The position numbers and the translations under genes are program-made. The notes under the pieces were generated by a model. It saw nothing but the letters and a program-made list of their open reading frames with translations. It searched no databases and was not told the DNA's origin. Of a stretch of DNA of 64,000 bases, positions 53,926 to 62,237 are shown in pieces; the stretch's first letter is position 1, and each line of letters begins with the position of its first letter. The stretch spans positions 62,001-126,000 of the forward strand of contig CASIAN010000005.1 of assembly GCA_949372595.1 (NCBI GenBank). The letters are read 5' to 3'. Source of the DNA: CPC320 sp002336405. Lineage in GTDB: Bacteria > Pseudomonadota > Alphaproteobacteria > Rhodobacterales > Rhodobacteraceae.

Positions 53926-53964
53926 CGACTGGATGTCGCTTTTCCCTACCTGTAATGGGCAGGT
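53926..53964 (-). promoter_or_regulatory. Structured leader of the BMP operon
   Basis: Two small hairpins lie in the leader: CGAC-N5-GTCG at 53926-53938 and ACCTG-N7-CAGGT at 53948-53964. TTGACC and CTAAAG 18 bp apart (minus strand, about 54008 to 53979) are a weak sigma70-like promoter. Purine riboswitches or protein sites are possible, but I cannot identify a known class. The rest of 53895-54082 is featureless. Confidence 0.3.
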
Positions 53965-54082
53965 TACGTAATGAAACACTTTAGGGCCTAGTCGCCTGTG
54001 GGGGTCAACCAAAAACTGACAAAAAAGCTATAATGGCCGATTAAACTGAATTGAAAACATCCCATTACGGATGAGAAGGCGC

Positions 54083-54493
54083 TTATAGTGGTCGAGACAT
54101 GATAAGCGCGGCTATACGTTGCCCGTTCGGTCTGTGGTAATAATTAGGGCGTTCCGCAATGATACTATAGTGGTTGTTCTCATACAGGCGACAGGCGGCC
54201 TGATTGTCACTGGCAACTTCTAACAGCGCAGTGCTTGCCTGCCGGGCCCTTGCCGCTTGGTGAAAGCGTTTAAGGCAGCGCTGGGCGTGGCCGTGGCGCT
54301 GTTGGTTTGGGTTTGTCGCCAGCGTCAACAACTCGACTTCGTCTGCGACTGCCCGACCAAGGGCAAAACAGTAGGGATCTGTGATGATAAAAACATGCGG
54401 GCTTTCTATCAGCGTGGCAAACTCTGTCTCAGACCATGGGCGCTGTGTTGTAAACGCAGCCGCATGAAGTTTGGCCATTTGCAGCGGTGTCAT
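54083..54493 (-). CDS. rimI: RimI-like N-acetyltransferase
   Basis: A 136-residue GNAT protein. ETEFATLIESPHVFIIT and VDEVELLTLATNPNQQRHGHAQRCLKRFHQAA (acetyl-CoA loop), then LLEVASDNQAACRLYENNHYSIIAERPNYYHR fit RimI-type enzymes that acetylate the N-terminal alanine of ribosomal protein S18. The loop is slightly degenerate (QRHGHA for Q-x-x-G-x-G/A). The 4-bp overlap with tsaB is the usual arrangement and supports the name. Start ATG at 54493. Confidence 0.75.
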   Translation of the reverse strand: MTPLQMAKLHAAAFTTQRPWSETEFATLIESPHVFIITDPYCFALGRAVADEVELLTLATNPNQQRHGHAQRCLKRFHQAARARQASTALLEVASDNQAACRLYENNHYSIIAERPNYYHRPNGQRIAALIMSRPL

Positions 54494-55104
54494 GCCAGCA
54501 ATGTTGGAGCTGGATCACGCGACGGCGCGGCGTCAGCGGCCTTGATGTACAGCGGTGCGGGTCGCGGCTGTGGCGCACCTGCCCTCTTTGCAGCAATTTG
54601 GGCAATTTGACCGGCCAGCTCCAGCGGCGCACTGCAGGGGATATGAGGGATACTTTTATCGATCTCACAGGCACTGACAAGCCGTGGTGCCTGTGGCCCT
54701 TCGGCCGAAAATAATTGCGTATACAATTGCTCGCGCGGGGCTGCCACGGATGTTGTAAAAGGGCCTATGTGGGCCAGCGCAGTGGCCTCAAACGATGAGA
54801 CGCCGATGGCTGGAATACCCAATGATAGCGCCAATCCGCGGGCTGCAGAGACCGAGATGCGAATACCAGTGAAATTTCCTGGCCCTATGCCAACGCCAAG
54901 CGCGGTAAGGTCGCACCACCCGTGACCTGCGCCGTCAAGCAGGTCTTGTAACAGGCCCATCAGGTGTTCGCCCTGACCGCGTGCCATGTTGTCGGCGTGA
55001 TGTGCGATTATGTTGGTACCGGACAGCAAAGCGGCCGCGCAATGCGCGGCCGATGTGTCAAAGCCCAGAACCAAACCTTGGCTTTGCACCACGTCAGACA
55101 GCAA
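54490..55104 (-). CDS. tsaB: tRNA threonylcarbamoyl-adenosine synthesis protein TsaB
   Basis: A 204-residue ASKHA-fold protein. LVLGFDTSAAHCAAALL is the N-terminal phosphate-1-like turn, and the diagnostic TsaB stretch is GVGIGPGNFTGIRISVSAARGLALSLGIPAIGVSSFEA. It partners TsaD and TsaE in t6A37 synthesis. Its N-terminus overlaps the nfuA end by 11 bp, and its end overlaps rimI by 4 bp, so the three are translated as one unit. Confidence 0.88.
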   Translation of the reverse strand: MLSDVVQSQGLVLGFDTSAAHCAAALLSGTNIIAHHADNMARGQGEHLMGLLQDLLDGAGHGWCDLTALGVGIGPGNFTGIRISVSAARGLALSLGIPAIGVSSFEATALAHIGPFTTSVAAPREQLYTQLFSAEGPQAPRLVSACEIDKSIPHIPCSAPLELAGQIAQIAAKRAGAPQPRPAPLYIKAADAAPSRDPAPTLLA

Positions 55105-55657
55105 CAGGACGCACTTCTGTCACTTCGGGGATATAGTGGCGCAACAGGTTTTCGATGCCCATTTTCAGCGTTAGGGTCGACGATGGGCAACCGGCGCATG
55201 CGCCTTTCATATGCAGATAAACCACCCCACGGTCAAAGCCGTGGAAGGTGATGTCGCCGCCATCTTGGGCCACGGCAGGGCGCACGCGACTGTCGAGTAA
55301 TTCTTTGATTTGGTCGACAATGCCCTCATCGGGTCCGTCATGGCTTGCATGGGCAGCAGTGAGTTCGGTATCGTCGGCCAGCACCGGCTGGCCGGATTGG
55401 AAATGTTCCATCACGGCGCCAAGAATGGCAGGTTTAATGTGGTCCCAATCCACTGTCTCGGCCTTGGTGACAGTGATGAAATCAGTTCCCAAAAACACTC
55501 CTGAAACGCCGTCAACGGCAAAAATGCCTCTGGCCAGAGGGGATTTGTCGGAGGTTGCGGAACTTGGGAAATCCATTGTTCCGGTCTTCAGAACCGTCTG
55601 GCCGGGCAGGAATTTCAAAGTCGCGGGATTCGGCGTTGATTCGGTTTGAATAAACAT
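55094..55657 (-). CDS. nfuA: NfuA/NifU-like iron-sulfur scaffold protein
   Basis: A 187-residue protein. The N-terminal Nfu_N domain begins MFIQTESTPNPATLKFLPGQTV, and the C-terminal NifU domain holds Cys155-xx-Cys158 in GACAGCPSSTLTLKMGIENLLRHYIPEV. It carries [4Fe-4S] clusters and delivers them to target enzymes. Two ATGs are adjacent (55660, 55657); the second has better spacing to GAGAG. An Irr/ICE-like palindrome lies about 60 bp upstream, fitting iron-responsive control. Confidence 0.9.
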   Translation of the reverse strand: MFIQTESTPNPATLKFLPGQTVLKTGTMDFPSSATSDKSPLARGIFAVDGVSGVFLGTDFITVTKAETVDWDHIKPAILGAVMEHFQSGQPVLADDTELTAAHASHDGPDEGIVDQIKELLDSRVRPAVAQDGGDITFHGFDRGVVYLHMKGACAGCPSSTLTLKMGIENLLRHYIPEVTEVRPVAV

Positions 55658-55715
55658 CATGCTCTCATTTTTACCAGGGTGATCTAGCTATGGGCCTGAA
55701 GCAGTTGTATGTCAA

Positions 55716-55736
55716 GTTTTAGAATTGTTCTAAAAC
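55716..55736. promoter_or_regulatory. Irr/ICE-like palindrome upstream of nfuA
   Basis: GTTTTAGAA and TTCTAAAAC are exact complements separated by TTG. The core TTTAGAA-N3-TTCTAAA is the form I recall for the iron control element bound by Irr in alphaproteobacteria. It sits 56-79 bp upstream of nfuA, in position for promoter control. The region 55661-55898 holds no gene. Confidence 0.65.
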
Positions 55737-55898
55737 AATGGAAGCTGCAGATTCATGCGGACTTTAAGTCTGCTTGCAGGGTTTGATTGGGGTTCGCCCG
55801 ATTTGAGCTGACTGTCACGTTCTTAAGAACAATAGTCAGGTGAAGTCGTTGCTAGGGTGCTTTAGGCCCGCTGCATATGCAGATTAAAGTCCGCCGAC

Positions 55899-56218
55899 TT
55901 AGGCCGATTGTCGCGGTGCCGCAGATGTTTCATCTCCGGTGTCTGGCGTTCCCGAAGGTTCAACCAAAAGCAGGTGCGCCTCGTTTTGCGCAACGGGTCG
56001 GTGGCGCCTGACTTACGGGACAATAAAGATTTCACTGGCTTTCAAGGTGACGGTATGCACCTCAAGTTCAATAGCTAGCTTGCCCTTTAAAATCATGAAG
56101 AAATCCTCCATGTCAGCATGTGAATTCCAGTTAAAGACCCCTGCATGATTGCCAAGCATCGTTGAATTTATTGGCGTGGTGATTGTTTTTGGTTCTGCCT
56201 CTGGATTTGAGGCGGGTT
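55899..56218 (-). pseudogene. Cupin gene remnant cut by element B
   Basis: The minus strand reads MLGNHAGVFNWNSHADMEDFFMILKGKLAIELEVHTVTLKASEIFIVP, a clear small cupin with its metal histidines, then an in-frame TAA, then a tail in the same frame (VRRHRPVAQNEAHLLLVEPSGTPDTGDE) to a stop at 55899. The likely N-terminal piece (KFNDAWQ) is in a different frame and merges into element B. So it has an early loss or frameshift and a nonsense codon. Function before decay unknown. Confidence 0.65.
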
Positions 56219-57295
56219 GATCCTTCGGGTTTGAATTATGCGATAGCCGGGGTTTGTTGGGTGAGCGTGATCTTGTTTGCCGCCTTGAGGAGATTTTGCG
56301 AGATGGCGGCCATGACCATCTTTGCATTGGTTTTGGCGACGCCAAAGTAGCAGCCCCGGTGCAGATCAAAGAGCCGCTTTACTGCGCCAAAACACGGCTC
56401 GACCCGGAAACGGCGCTTTGAGATCAGCCGGTTGAATCGCTTTTGAGATTGGCGTAGCGGTCTGTTCGGGGCGACTTTGCGCAAAATGCCGTCTCGATAT
56501 TTCTCTTTCAGTGCAGCTCTGTTTACTTTGTTGGCGTAGGCTTTGTCGGCCAGGGTGCGTTGCGCATTGGCCCCCTTAATCATCGCGCCAAATTGTGGGC
56601 TTTCACCAAAATTGGCGGGTGTGACATGTATTTTATCGACAAAGCCATCTTCATCTGTGCGCGCAAATCCCTTATAGCCCAACAGGCTCTATGAACCGTT
56701 CTTTGCCCATCGGGCGTCCTCGTCTGCGCTGAAGCGGATCTGCGGATCTTCTTGGATGTCGCCTTTCTCTCTATCCAGCGGAGCTTTGATCTGTGTGCGT
56801 GGGTGGGCAGCGCTTTCAATCAGAGTTGTACCAATAATGGCGGCCTCGGCTTGGTGTAGCTTCAGCCCGTGGTTCTCGACTTGACGGCAGACCTGCGCAA
56901 GAAGATCATCGTAAACACCTGCTTCACCAAGGCTTTTCGAAACTGGCAATGCGTTGTTTCGCGGGGCACGGAGCTATGCAGATCAAGGCCACAAAACAGC
57001 ATGAAACCCAATCGAACCTTCAAAGCGCGCTCTGGCTTGGGATCTGAAAAGCCATGCCACTGGCCCCAAAAGACACGGGAACAAAACCAAAGGCTCATAC
57101 CCAGATATATTCAAACCGGACCGCCCAAGAGCCCGCTTCAAAATGGTGGAAAACTTCGCCCAACCCAACAGCGCAGCGATTTTGAAAAGCGGATCACCAA
57201 TCCCAATCCGGCCCTTCACTTCATGTAAAACAGGTCCATCAAAACTCACAAATTGATCCAATAAACTATACCAAATCAACACCACAAACGGAATC
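56219..57295 (-). mobile_element. Decayed IS5-type element B
   Basis: Bounded by GATCC-type sequence at 56219 and its rough complement GATTCCGTTTG ending at 57295. The match of the ends is imperfect and the boundary is tentative. The transposase inside is homologous to element A but not identical, so the two entered separately or diverged long ago. It lies against the cupin remnant. Confidence 0.5.
56236..57285 (-). pseudogene. IS5-family DDE transposase, frameshifted and nonsense (element B)
   Basis: Read on the minus strand from 57285: DGPVLHEVKGRIGIGDPLFKIAALLG through LFPCLLG, then a frame change to QWHGFSDPKPERALKVRLGFMLFCGLDLHSSVPRETTHCQFRKALVK, a second change to AGVYDDLLAQVCRQVENHG, and an in-frame TAG after ARWAKNGS (near 56690). 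It then runs on as SLLGYKGFARTDEDGFVDKIHVTPANFGESPQ to LTQQTPAIA. The first catalytic Asp is Gly (IIGTTLIES). It cannot be active. Confidence 0.88.
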
Positions 57296-57555
57296 CTGAA
57301 TTAGGCAGAGGGCTTAATTAAAAGCCGCTTTTACCTTTACCAATATGATGTCGTGGCCGTTGAGTTGCGTAATCCTGCGCGGTGCTCAATATTCGTCAAA
57401 GCCGTCATTTTTTCATTTAAGTTGATAGCGGTCCCCGAAATCCGTTTTTCTTGTGTTCAAAAAATACGATTGGTCGAAACGTCCGGTAAATTATAAAGTC
57501 GAAAAATTTGGCCTCAGCCAGCCGATGAGGGCCGCTTTGAGGGGCCTCGTTGCGA

Positions 57556-58011
57556 CTAGGTCAAAGCCTCAAGTCGTTCTTTGGATAAATCCCCGGGCAC
57601 GATCGTCATCGGAATGGGCAGGCTGCCTGCGCTTTTTGTAAGCTGAGTGATCAATGGGCCAGGACCTTTGTTTTCAATGCCAGCGCCCAACACCAAGATG
57701 CCGATCTCCGGGTGATCTTTGATTTGACTGATAATTTCCGGCACTGTTTCGCCTTCGCGGATAACCAACTCGGGTTCTAATCCCTGTCGGTCACGCATCC
57801 ATTTCGCAAATACCTCAAAATGAACCTCAATGCGCTCGCGGGCCTCTGCGCGCATGATGTCTCCGACCCCAATCCAATGATTGAACTCCTCGGGTGGAAT
57901 AACCGCCAAAATTTCCACACCGCCACCGGTTTTTGCCGCGCGCATGGCTGCAAAGCGCATTGCGTTCAAACATTCTCGACTGTCATCCAAGACGACCAGA
58001 AACTTGCGCAT
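57556..58011 (-). CDS. Universal stress protein (UspA family)
   Basis: A 151-residue Usp-fold protein. KFLVVLDDSRECLNAMRFAAMRAAKTGGGVEILAVI at the start and IGILVLGAGIENKGPGPLITQLTKSAGSLPIPMTIVPG at the end, with the G-x2-G-x9-G-type phosphate loop only partly kept. The start at 58011 is set by GGGAG; the open frame above it is not used. Usual neighbour of the nfuA region in this group, here separated by the cupin/IS insertion. 57291-57555 shows no gene. A GAGGCC-type partial hairpin follows the stop. Confidence 0.85.
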   Translation of the reverse strand: MRKFLVVLDDSRECLNAMRFAAMRAAKTGGGVEILAVIPPEEFNHWIGVGDIMRAEARERIEVHFEVFAKWMRDRQGLEPELVIREGETVPEIISQIKDHPEIGILVLGAGIENKGPGPLITQLTKSAGSLPIPMTIVPGDLSKERLEALT

Positions 58012-58072
58012 ACCGTGAACTCCCTTACCGTTATATGATGACCTAAACACTGCTGCTAGGCAATAACCGACT

Positions 58073-58978
58073 TTACCGCAAACTGCCTCGGCCTGCCCGT
58101 GACAGCATTTCATTCTCGGGCAGGTGGTCTAATGCTGGAGCAGGCGAAGTTGTGGCGTATTTACGCCCAATGAGCGTTTCTAGGCTGTTTACGGTGGTGC
58201 TGATCAAGTCGGTGGTCCAGTCGGCACCATGGGTGTCGCAACGTCTTTTGGCCAATGGCAGAAACACTGCAGCAATTTTGACATCATCTTTGGTCAGCGT
58301 CTGCGAAGACTTGGTGGTGATTGGCAAGTGGCAAGTGGTTGAGCAGCGTCATATCTTTTGGTGATAAGTGCGATAGGTTCAGCGCACCCGAGCGTCCGGT
58401 CAGCCTCGCGGCTTCGGTCAGAAACTGCGCCACATGATCGCGCAGCAGTCCCAGACCGAATTGCACCGTATACAAAATGCCGCGTTTGATACCTGCAGGC
58501 AGCTGTCCAAGAATGCGTGCGAACTCCTGCACCAGCGCGGTCAGGCGGGTCCCGTCCGTGGTTGGGGGTGTTAGGGCAATCCGTAGAGTGTTAAGCAGTG
58601 ATTTTGGGTCATAAACCGCTTTCAGATCATTCTTGGACCGTTCGGCGAACCGCTGGGCGCAGGCGCTCACCAGATTGCAGCACAGTCAGTCGTTGGTCAC
58701 GATATTGATTAATATTGGCCCCGCTCCCCCGCCGCTAAGTAAGCACCGGTGGCGCGAACTTTCCGAGCAATTTGAGCCAAACATCCGCGATATGCGTTGC
58801 GTGTTCGGGTTTGGCCGCAGCGATATAGTCGAGATCGCTCCACCAGTCTTGTGTGCCGCGGTTGTACGTGCCTGCGAGAAATAACCCGTCAAACCCCGTC
58901 GGAAAACGGCGTGGTCTTGGCAATTGCAGCCCGCAGGGAAACATAGCTTTGAAGCTCTGTGTCGCGTCTATCTGGCAT
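58073..58978 (-). pseudogene. Nucleotidyltransferase-domain gene, broken
   Basis: Starts at 58978 as MPDRRDTELQSYVSLRAAIAKTTPFSDG, then frameshifts into FDGLFLAGTYNRGTQDWWSDLDYIAAAKPEHATHIADVWLK. The G-T-x5-G-x5-SDLD piece is the metal and nucleotide site of the nucleotidyltransferase superfamily. A further shift leads to NDLKAVYDPKSLLNTLRIALT through ALNLSHLSPKDMTLLNHLP, and a 7-bp duplication at 58323-58336 causes a last shift to ITTKSSQTLTKDDVKIAAVFLPLAKRR. Substrate of the original enzyme unknown; small-molecule (for example aminoglycoside-like) transferases share the fold. At least three lesions. Confidence 0.7.
58323..58336. repeat. 7-bp tandem duplication inside the nucleotidyltransferase pseudogene
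   Basis: GGCAAGT occurs twice in a row. Removing one copy restores the frame and gives LNHLPITTKS across the junction, so this duplication is the direct cause of one frameshift. Confidence 0.85.
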
Positions 58979-59080
58979 GCTTAAATCTTTTTTGCGTTAA
59001 TGCGAGCTTGATCCATAACGCGAAAAGATTTGCGCGCGGCAGGTGTGGAAACCGGCATTACGACGGATCTAATGGTGTGC

Positions 59081-59947
59081 TCAGTCGCCCTGCGTGGCGG
59101 CCCAATCCCAATACATTTCGCGTACGTTGCGGGTGATTGGGCCAAGTTGAAAATGAGTGTCTTCAAATGCGGAAATTGCTGTGACCTTTTGCATGTTACC
59201 TGACATAAAAACCTCATCAGCGGAATGAAAATCGGCAAAGTTCAAGACGGTTTCATGCACCTTTACTCCGTCATTGCGCAGGTTGGTAATATGACGGGCA
59301 CGGGTTATGCCGGCCAGAAACGTGCCGTTGGCGATTGGTGTAAACACCTCGCCATCCTTGACCATAAAGATATTTGCCGTCGCGGTTTCTGCGACATTGC
59401 CCATGCTGTCAGCAACCAGCGCGTTACCAAACCCTTTGCGACGCGCCTCGGCAAGCATGCGGGCGTTGTTGGGATACAGACACCCCGCCTTGGCGTTCAA
59501 CACCGCGTTGTCCAGCGTTGGCCGGCAAAATTGCGTACGGGTTAAAGCGATGCTTGCAGTCGGCGGTGCCAGTGGAATCTGCTCGAGGCAAATCGCAAAT
59601 CCCGTGGTGTCAGGCAGGGGCACAATCGCCGAAACATCCCCATCAATGCCCCAATACATCGGCCGGATATAGACAGCGGCGTCTGGCGCATAAGCGGCCA
59701 ACCCATCGCGCACGATCGCCACCATGTCATCGGTGCTGATCGTTGGGGTCAGCATCATCGCCTCAGCTGAGCGGTTGACCCGTTCACAGTGGGCAGCCAG
59801 ATCAGGGGTTAAGCCGTTGACGCTGCGCGCGCCGTCAAACACGCCACTGCCCAACCAAGTGCCGTGATCGGCGGCATGCATAATAGCAACATTTCCATCT
59901 TGCCAGCGGCCTTTAAAATAGGTGCGGATGTGCGTTCCTGTTGCCAT
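59081..59947 (-). CDS. Branched-chain/class IV aminotransferase
   Basis: A 288-residue PLP enzyme of fold type IV. It begins with HIRTYFKGRWQDGNVAIMHAADHGTWLGSGVFDGARSVNG. The PLP lysine is Lys153 in AVLNAKAGCLYPNN, and ALVADSMGNVAETATANIFMVKDGEVFTP binds the cofactor phosphate. ILVE-type enzymes and D-amino-acid or 4-amino-4-deoxychorismate relatives share the fold. The family and length support a branched-chain aminotransferase, but I cannot prove the substrate. Confidence 0.78.
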   Translation of the reverse strand: MATGTHIRTYFKGRWQDGNVAIMHAADHGTWLGSGVFDGARSVNGLTPDLAAHCERVNRSAEAMMLTPTISTDDMVAIVRDGLAAYAPDAAVYIRPMYWGIDGDVSAIVPLPDTTGFAICLEQIPLAPPTASIALTRTQFCRPTLDNAVLNAKAGCLYPNNARMLAEARRKGFGNALVADSMGNVAETATANIFMVKDGEVFTPIANGTFLAGITRARHITNLRNDGVKVHETVLNFADFHSADEVFMSGNMQKVTAISAFEDTHFQLGPITRNVREMYWDWAATQGD

Positions 59948-60369
59948 TTTCTGATCCTCGTAATCCAGTAAGTCTGCAAATGCTATGCGTCACGTTTCGG
60001 CCGGAGCCTTGCAAATCATTGCGGGGTCTGCAACCCTTAGTATGGTATAATCGTGCAGTATTTATTCGCGGTCAGCACAAGGCAAGCGCTCGGATGATTT
60101 TCTGCTGCTTCTCGCCCAAGTGGCGGTGCGACCGTTTTATAAACCCACCTCAATTGGCCGTTGTCAGGGTCGAGCCGTCCATCGCCACGCATTTGGCTGA
60201 GCCCGCTGTCAGGCCCAACACGCAGATCGCCACTGGCTTTGACGATTGTGCGCGCTTTGACAGATGCGGGGCTGTTGATCCGCGCGCCATCAAGCGCCGA
60301 CCCCCTCAGTGTCCAATCCTTATGCCAAAAAGACCTTTTGGGGGCTTTGGTCAGCGGCGTGGGTCGTTC
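59948..60369. other. Gap between trpS and the aminotransferase gene, with an open minus-strand stretch
   Basis: Read on the minus strand, about 100 codons (60345 to a TAA at 60037-60039) are open, giving KRSFWHKDWTLRGSALDGARI and further protein-like sequence, but no start codon or ribosome site precedes it. A plus-strand frame overlaps it. I cannot support a functional gene and consider it decayed sequence or chance. Confidence 0.3.
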
Positions 60370-61416
60370 TTAACTCTGTAGCATACCAACGATGTCATAG
60401 GTTTTCGTCAAGATCGGCGCTGCAATTTCGCGCGCCCGACCGGCCCCGTCTTTTAAAACCTGATCAATCGCTGCCGGATCCTGCATAAGCTGGGCCATTT
60501 CGGTTGAAATTGGCGCAAGCTTTTCAACAGCGATGTCGACCAGCATCGGCTTGAATTCCGAGAACTGCTTGCCGCCAGCATGGCCGAGCACGGCCTCGAC
60601 ACTGCTGTCGGCCAAAGCGGCATATATATTCACCAGATTGCGCGCCTCTGGCCGGCCTTCCAGACCTGCCACCTCAGATGGCAGCCCGTCGGGATCAGTT
60701 TTGGCTTTGCGGATTTTTTTAGCAATCGTCTCGGCGTTATCGGTCATATTAATCCGGCTCATATCCGAGGGGTCGGATTTCGACATCTTCTTGCTGCCGT
60801 CACGCAGGCTCATCACCCGGGTCGCCACGCCTTCAATCACCGGTTCGGTGATGGGAAAGAAGTCGACGCCGTAGTCATGATTGAATTTTGCAGCAATGTC
60901 GCGGGTCAATTCCAGATGTTGTTTTTGATCCTCACCCACCGGCACATGGGTGGCGTGATATGCCAAAATATCCGCCGCCATCAGCGCCGGATAGCCAAAC
61001 AACCCAAGTGAGGCGTTTTCGGCATTTTTGCCTGCCTTATCTTTGAACTGGGTCATCCGTTTCATCCAGCCCATGCGCGCGACACAATTAAACACCCACC
61101 CCAATTGCGCATGCTCGGGCACCCGGCTTTGATTAAACAGAATCGATTTTGCCGGGTCGAGACCCGCGGCGATATACCCTGCGGCCAACTCGTGGGTGTT
61201 GTGGCGCAGCGTCTGTGGATCTTGCCAGACAGTAATGGCGTGCAGATCAACCATGCAATACAATGTCTCAACCCCACTTTGCTGCATATCGACAAAGCGT
61301 TTGATCGCACCAAGGTAATTGCCCAAAGTCAACCCGCCCGAAGGTTGGATGCCGGAAAACACCCGGGGCGTGAAGCTGGTGATGTCAGAGGATTGCGTGA
61401 GGACCGCATCGCTCAT
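60370..61416 (-). CDS. trpS: Tryptophanyl-tRNA synthetase
   Basis: A 348-residue class I synthetase. The HIGH-like motif is TLGN at 30-33 in IQPSGGLTLGNYLGAI, and KMSKS is visible in DGSKKMSKSDPSD near 207. DQKQHLELTRDIAAKFN is the tRNA and adenylate loop. The start at 61416 is set by GGAGA; the longer upstream frame is not coding-like. It charges tRNA(Trp). It is divergent from the rhomboid-like gene, 85 bp away. Confidence 0.95.
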   Translation of the reverse strand: MSDAVLTQSSDITSFTPRVFSGIQPSGGLTLGNYLGAIKRFVDMQQSGVETLYCMVDLHAITVWQDPQTLRHNTHELAAGYIAAGLDPAKSILFNQSRVPEHAQLGWVFNCVARMGWMKRMTQFKDKAGKNAENASLGLFGYPALMAADILAYHATHVPVGEDQKQHLELTRDIAAKFNHDYGVDFFPITEPVIEGVATRVMSLRDGSKKMSKSDPSDMSRINMTDNAETIAKKIRKAKTDPDGLPSEVAGLEGRPEARNLVNIYAALADSSVEAVLGHAGGKQFSEFKPMLVDIAVEKLAPISTEMAQLMQDPAAIDQVLKDGAGRAREIAAPILTKTYDIVGMLQS

Positions 61417-61501
61417 GGTAAAATCTCCGTGTTTGAATTGCATGTCGGGCGAGGCTGGCTTACCCATAGGCGAACACTGCGTCAAGTAGAGCCTGAAGAC
61501 C

Positions 61502-62188
61502 ATGCAAGAAGATACAAATGTCAGCCCTATAAATCCACTCCCGCCTGTTGTGGCGGCGCTGTTTATCATGATGATCGGCATTGAGGTGGTGTTTGCGCTG
61601 GGTGCGCGGGGTATTATTGGCGATAGCAATGCCTTGGGCTGGCGTGTTGTGGCGGTGGAAACCTATGGCTTTAATGGCCAGATTTTGGATTGGATGCTGG
61701 TTAACGGGGTTTACCCAGTTGAACATCTTATCCGATTTGTGTCTTTTTTGTTTGTGCATGCAAGTTTCACCCATGCGATGTTTGCCGGCATTATGGTTTT
61801 GGCTTTGGGCAAAATGGTTGGAGAGGTCTTTTCACCGATTGCGACCTTGGCCATTTTTCTGCTGTCTGGTATTTTTGGGGCTGCAGCATATGGCTATGTT
61901 TTGAACGAACCGCACTGGCTTATTGGCGGCTTTCCGGGGGTTTATGGCCTGATCGGCGCGTTTACATTTCTGCAGTGGATACATTTGCGTGTTCTTGGCA
62001 AAAGTCAGCGGCGCGCATTTTCGTTGATCGGGGCCCTGATGGGCATCCAGCTGCTGTTTGGCGTACTGTTCGGAGGCTCGTATGATTGGCTGGCTGATGC
62101 GGCAGGTTTTGCCGCTGGGTTCTGTTTGTCGTTTTTTGTCTGCCCTGGCGGATGGCGTAAAATTCAGGACCTGTTGCGACGCAAGTAA
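61502..62188 (+). CDS. Rhomboid-fold membrane protein lacking catalytic residues
   Basis: A 228-residue protein with six to seven transmembrane segments. The rhomboid HxxxxH loop is present (His86 and His91 in VHASFTHAM), but the active-site motif GxSG is GGFPG (143-146), the oxyanion Asn after the loop is Ala/Gly, and the catalytic histidine position in the last helix is Asp199 (LADAAGFAAGF). All three catalytic residues are therefore missing. Family membership is recognisable; a non-proteolytic role as in other rhomboid pseudoproteases is inference. Confidence 0.75.
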   Translation: MQEDTNVSPINPLPPVVAALFIMMIGIEVVFALGARGIIGDSNALGWRVVAVETYGFNGQILDWMLVNGVYPVEHLIRFVSFLFVHASFTHAMFAGIMVLALGKMVGEVFSPIATLAIFLLSGIFGAAAYGYVLNEPHWLIGGFPGVYGLIGAFTFLQWIHLRVLGKSQRRAFSLIGALMGIQLLFGVLFGGSYDWLADAAGFAAGFCLSFFVCPGGWRKIQDLLRRK

Positions 62189-62237
62189 CCGATGACTTCT
62201 AAACCACCTTGGCGCTTTTCAGATATAAGGAGATGTA

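Noticed and set aside
59941..60381. A plus-strand open frame of 146 codons upstream of the trpS end
   Set aside because: No ribosome site, and it overlaps antisense sequence at both ends; unlikely gene.
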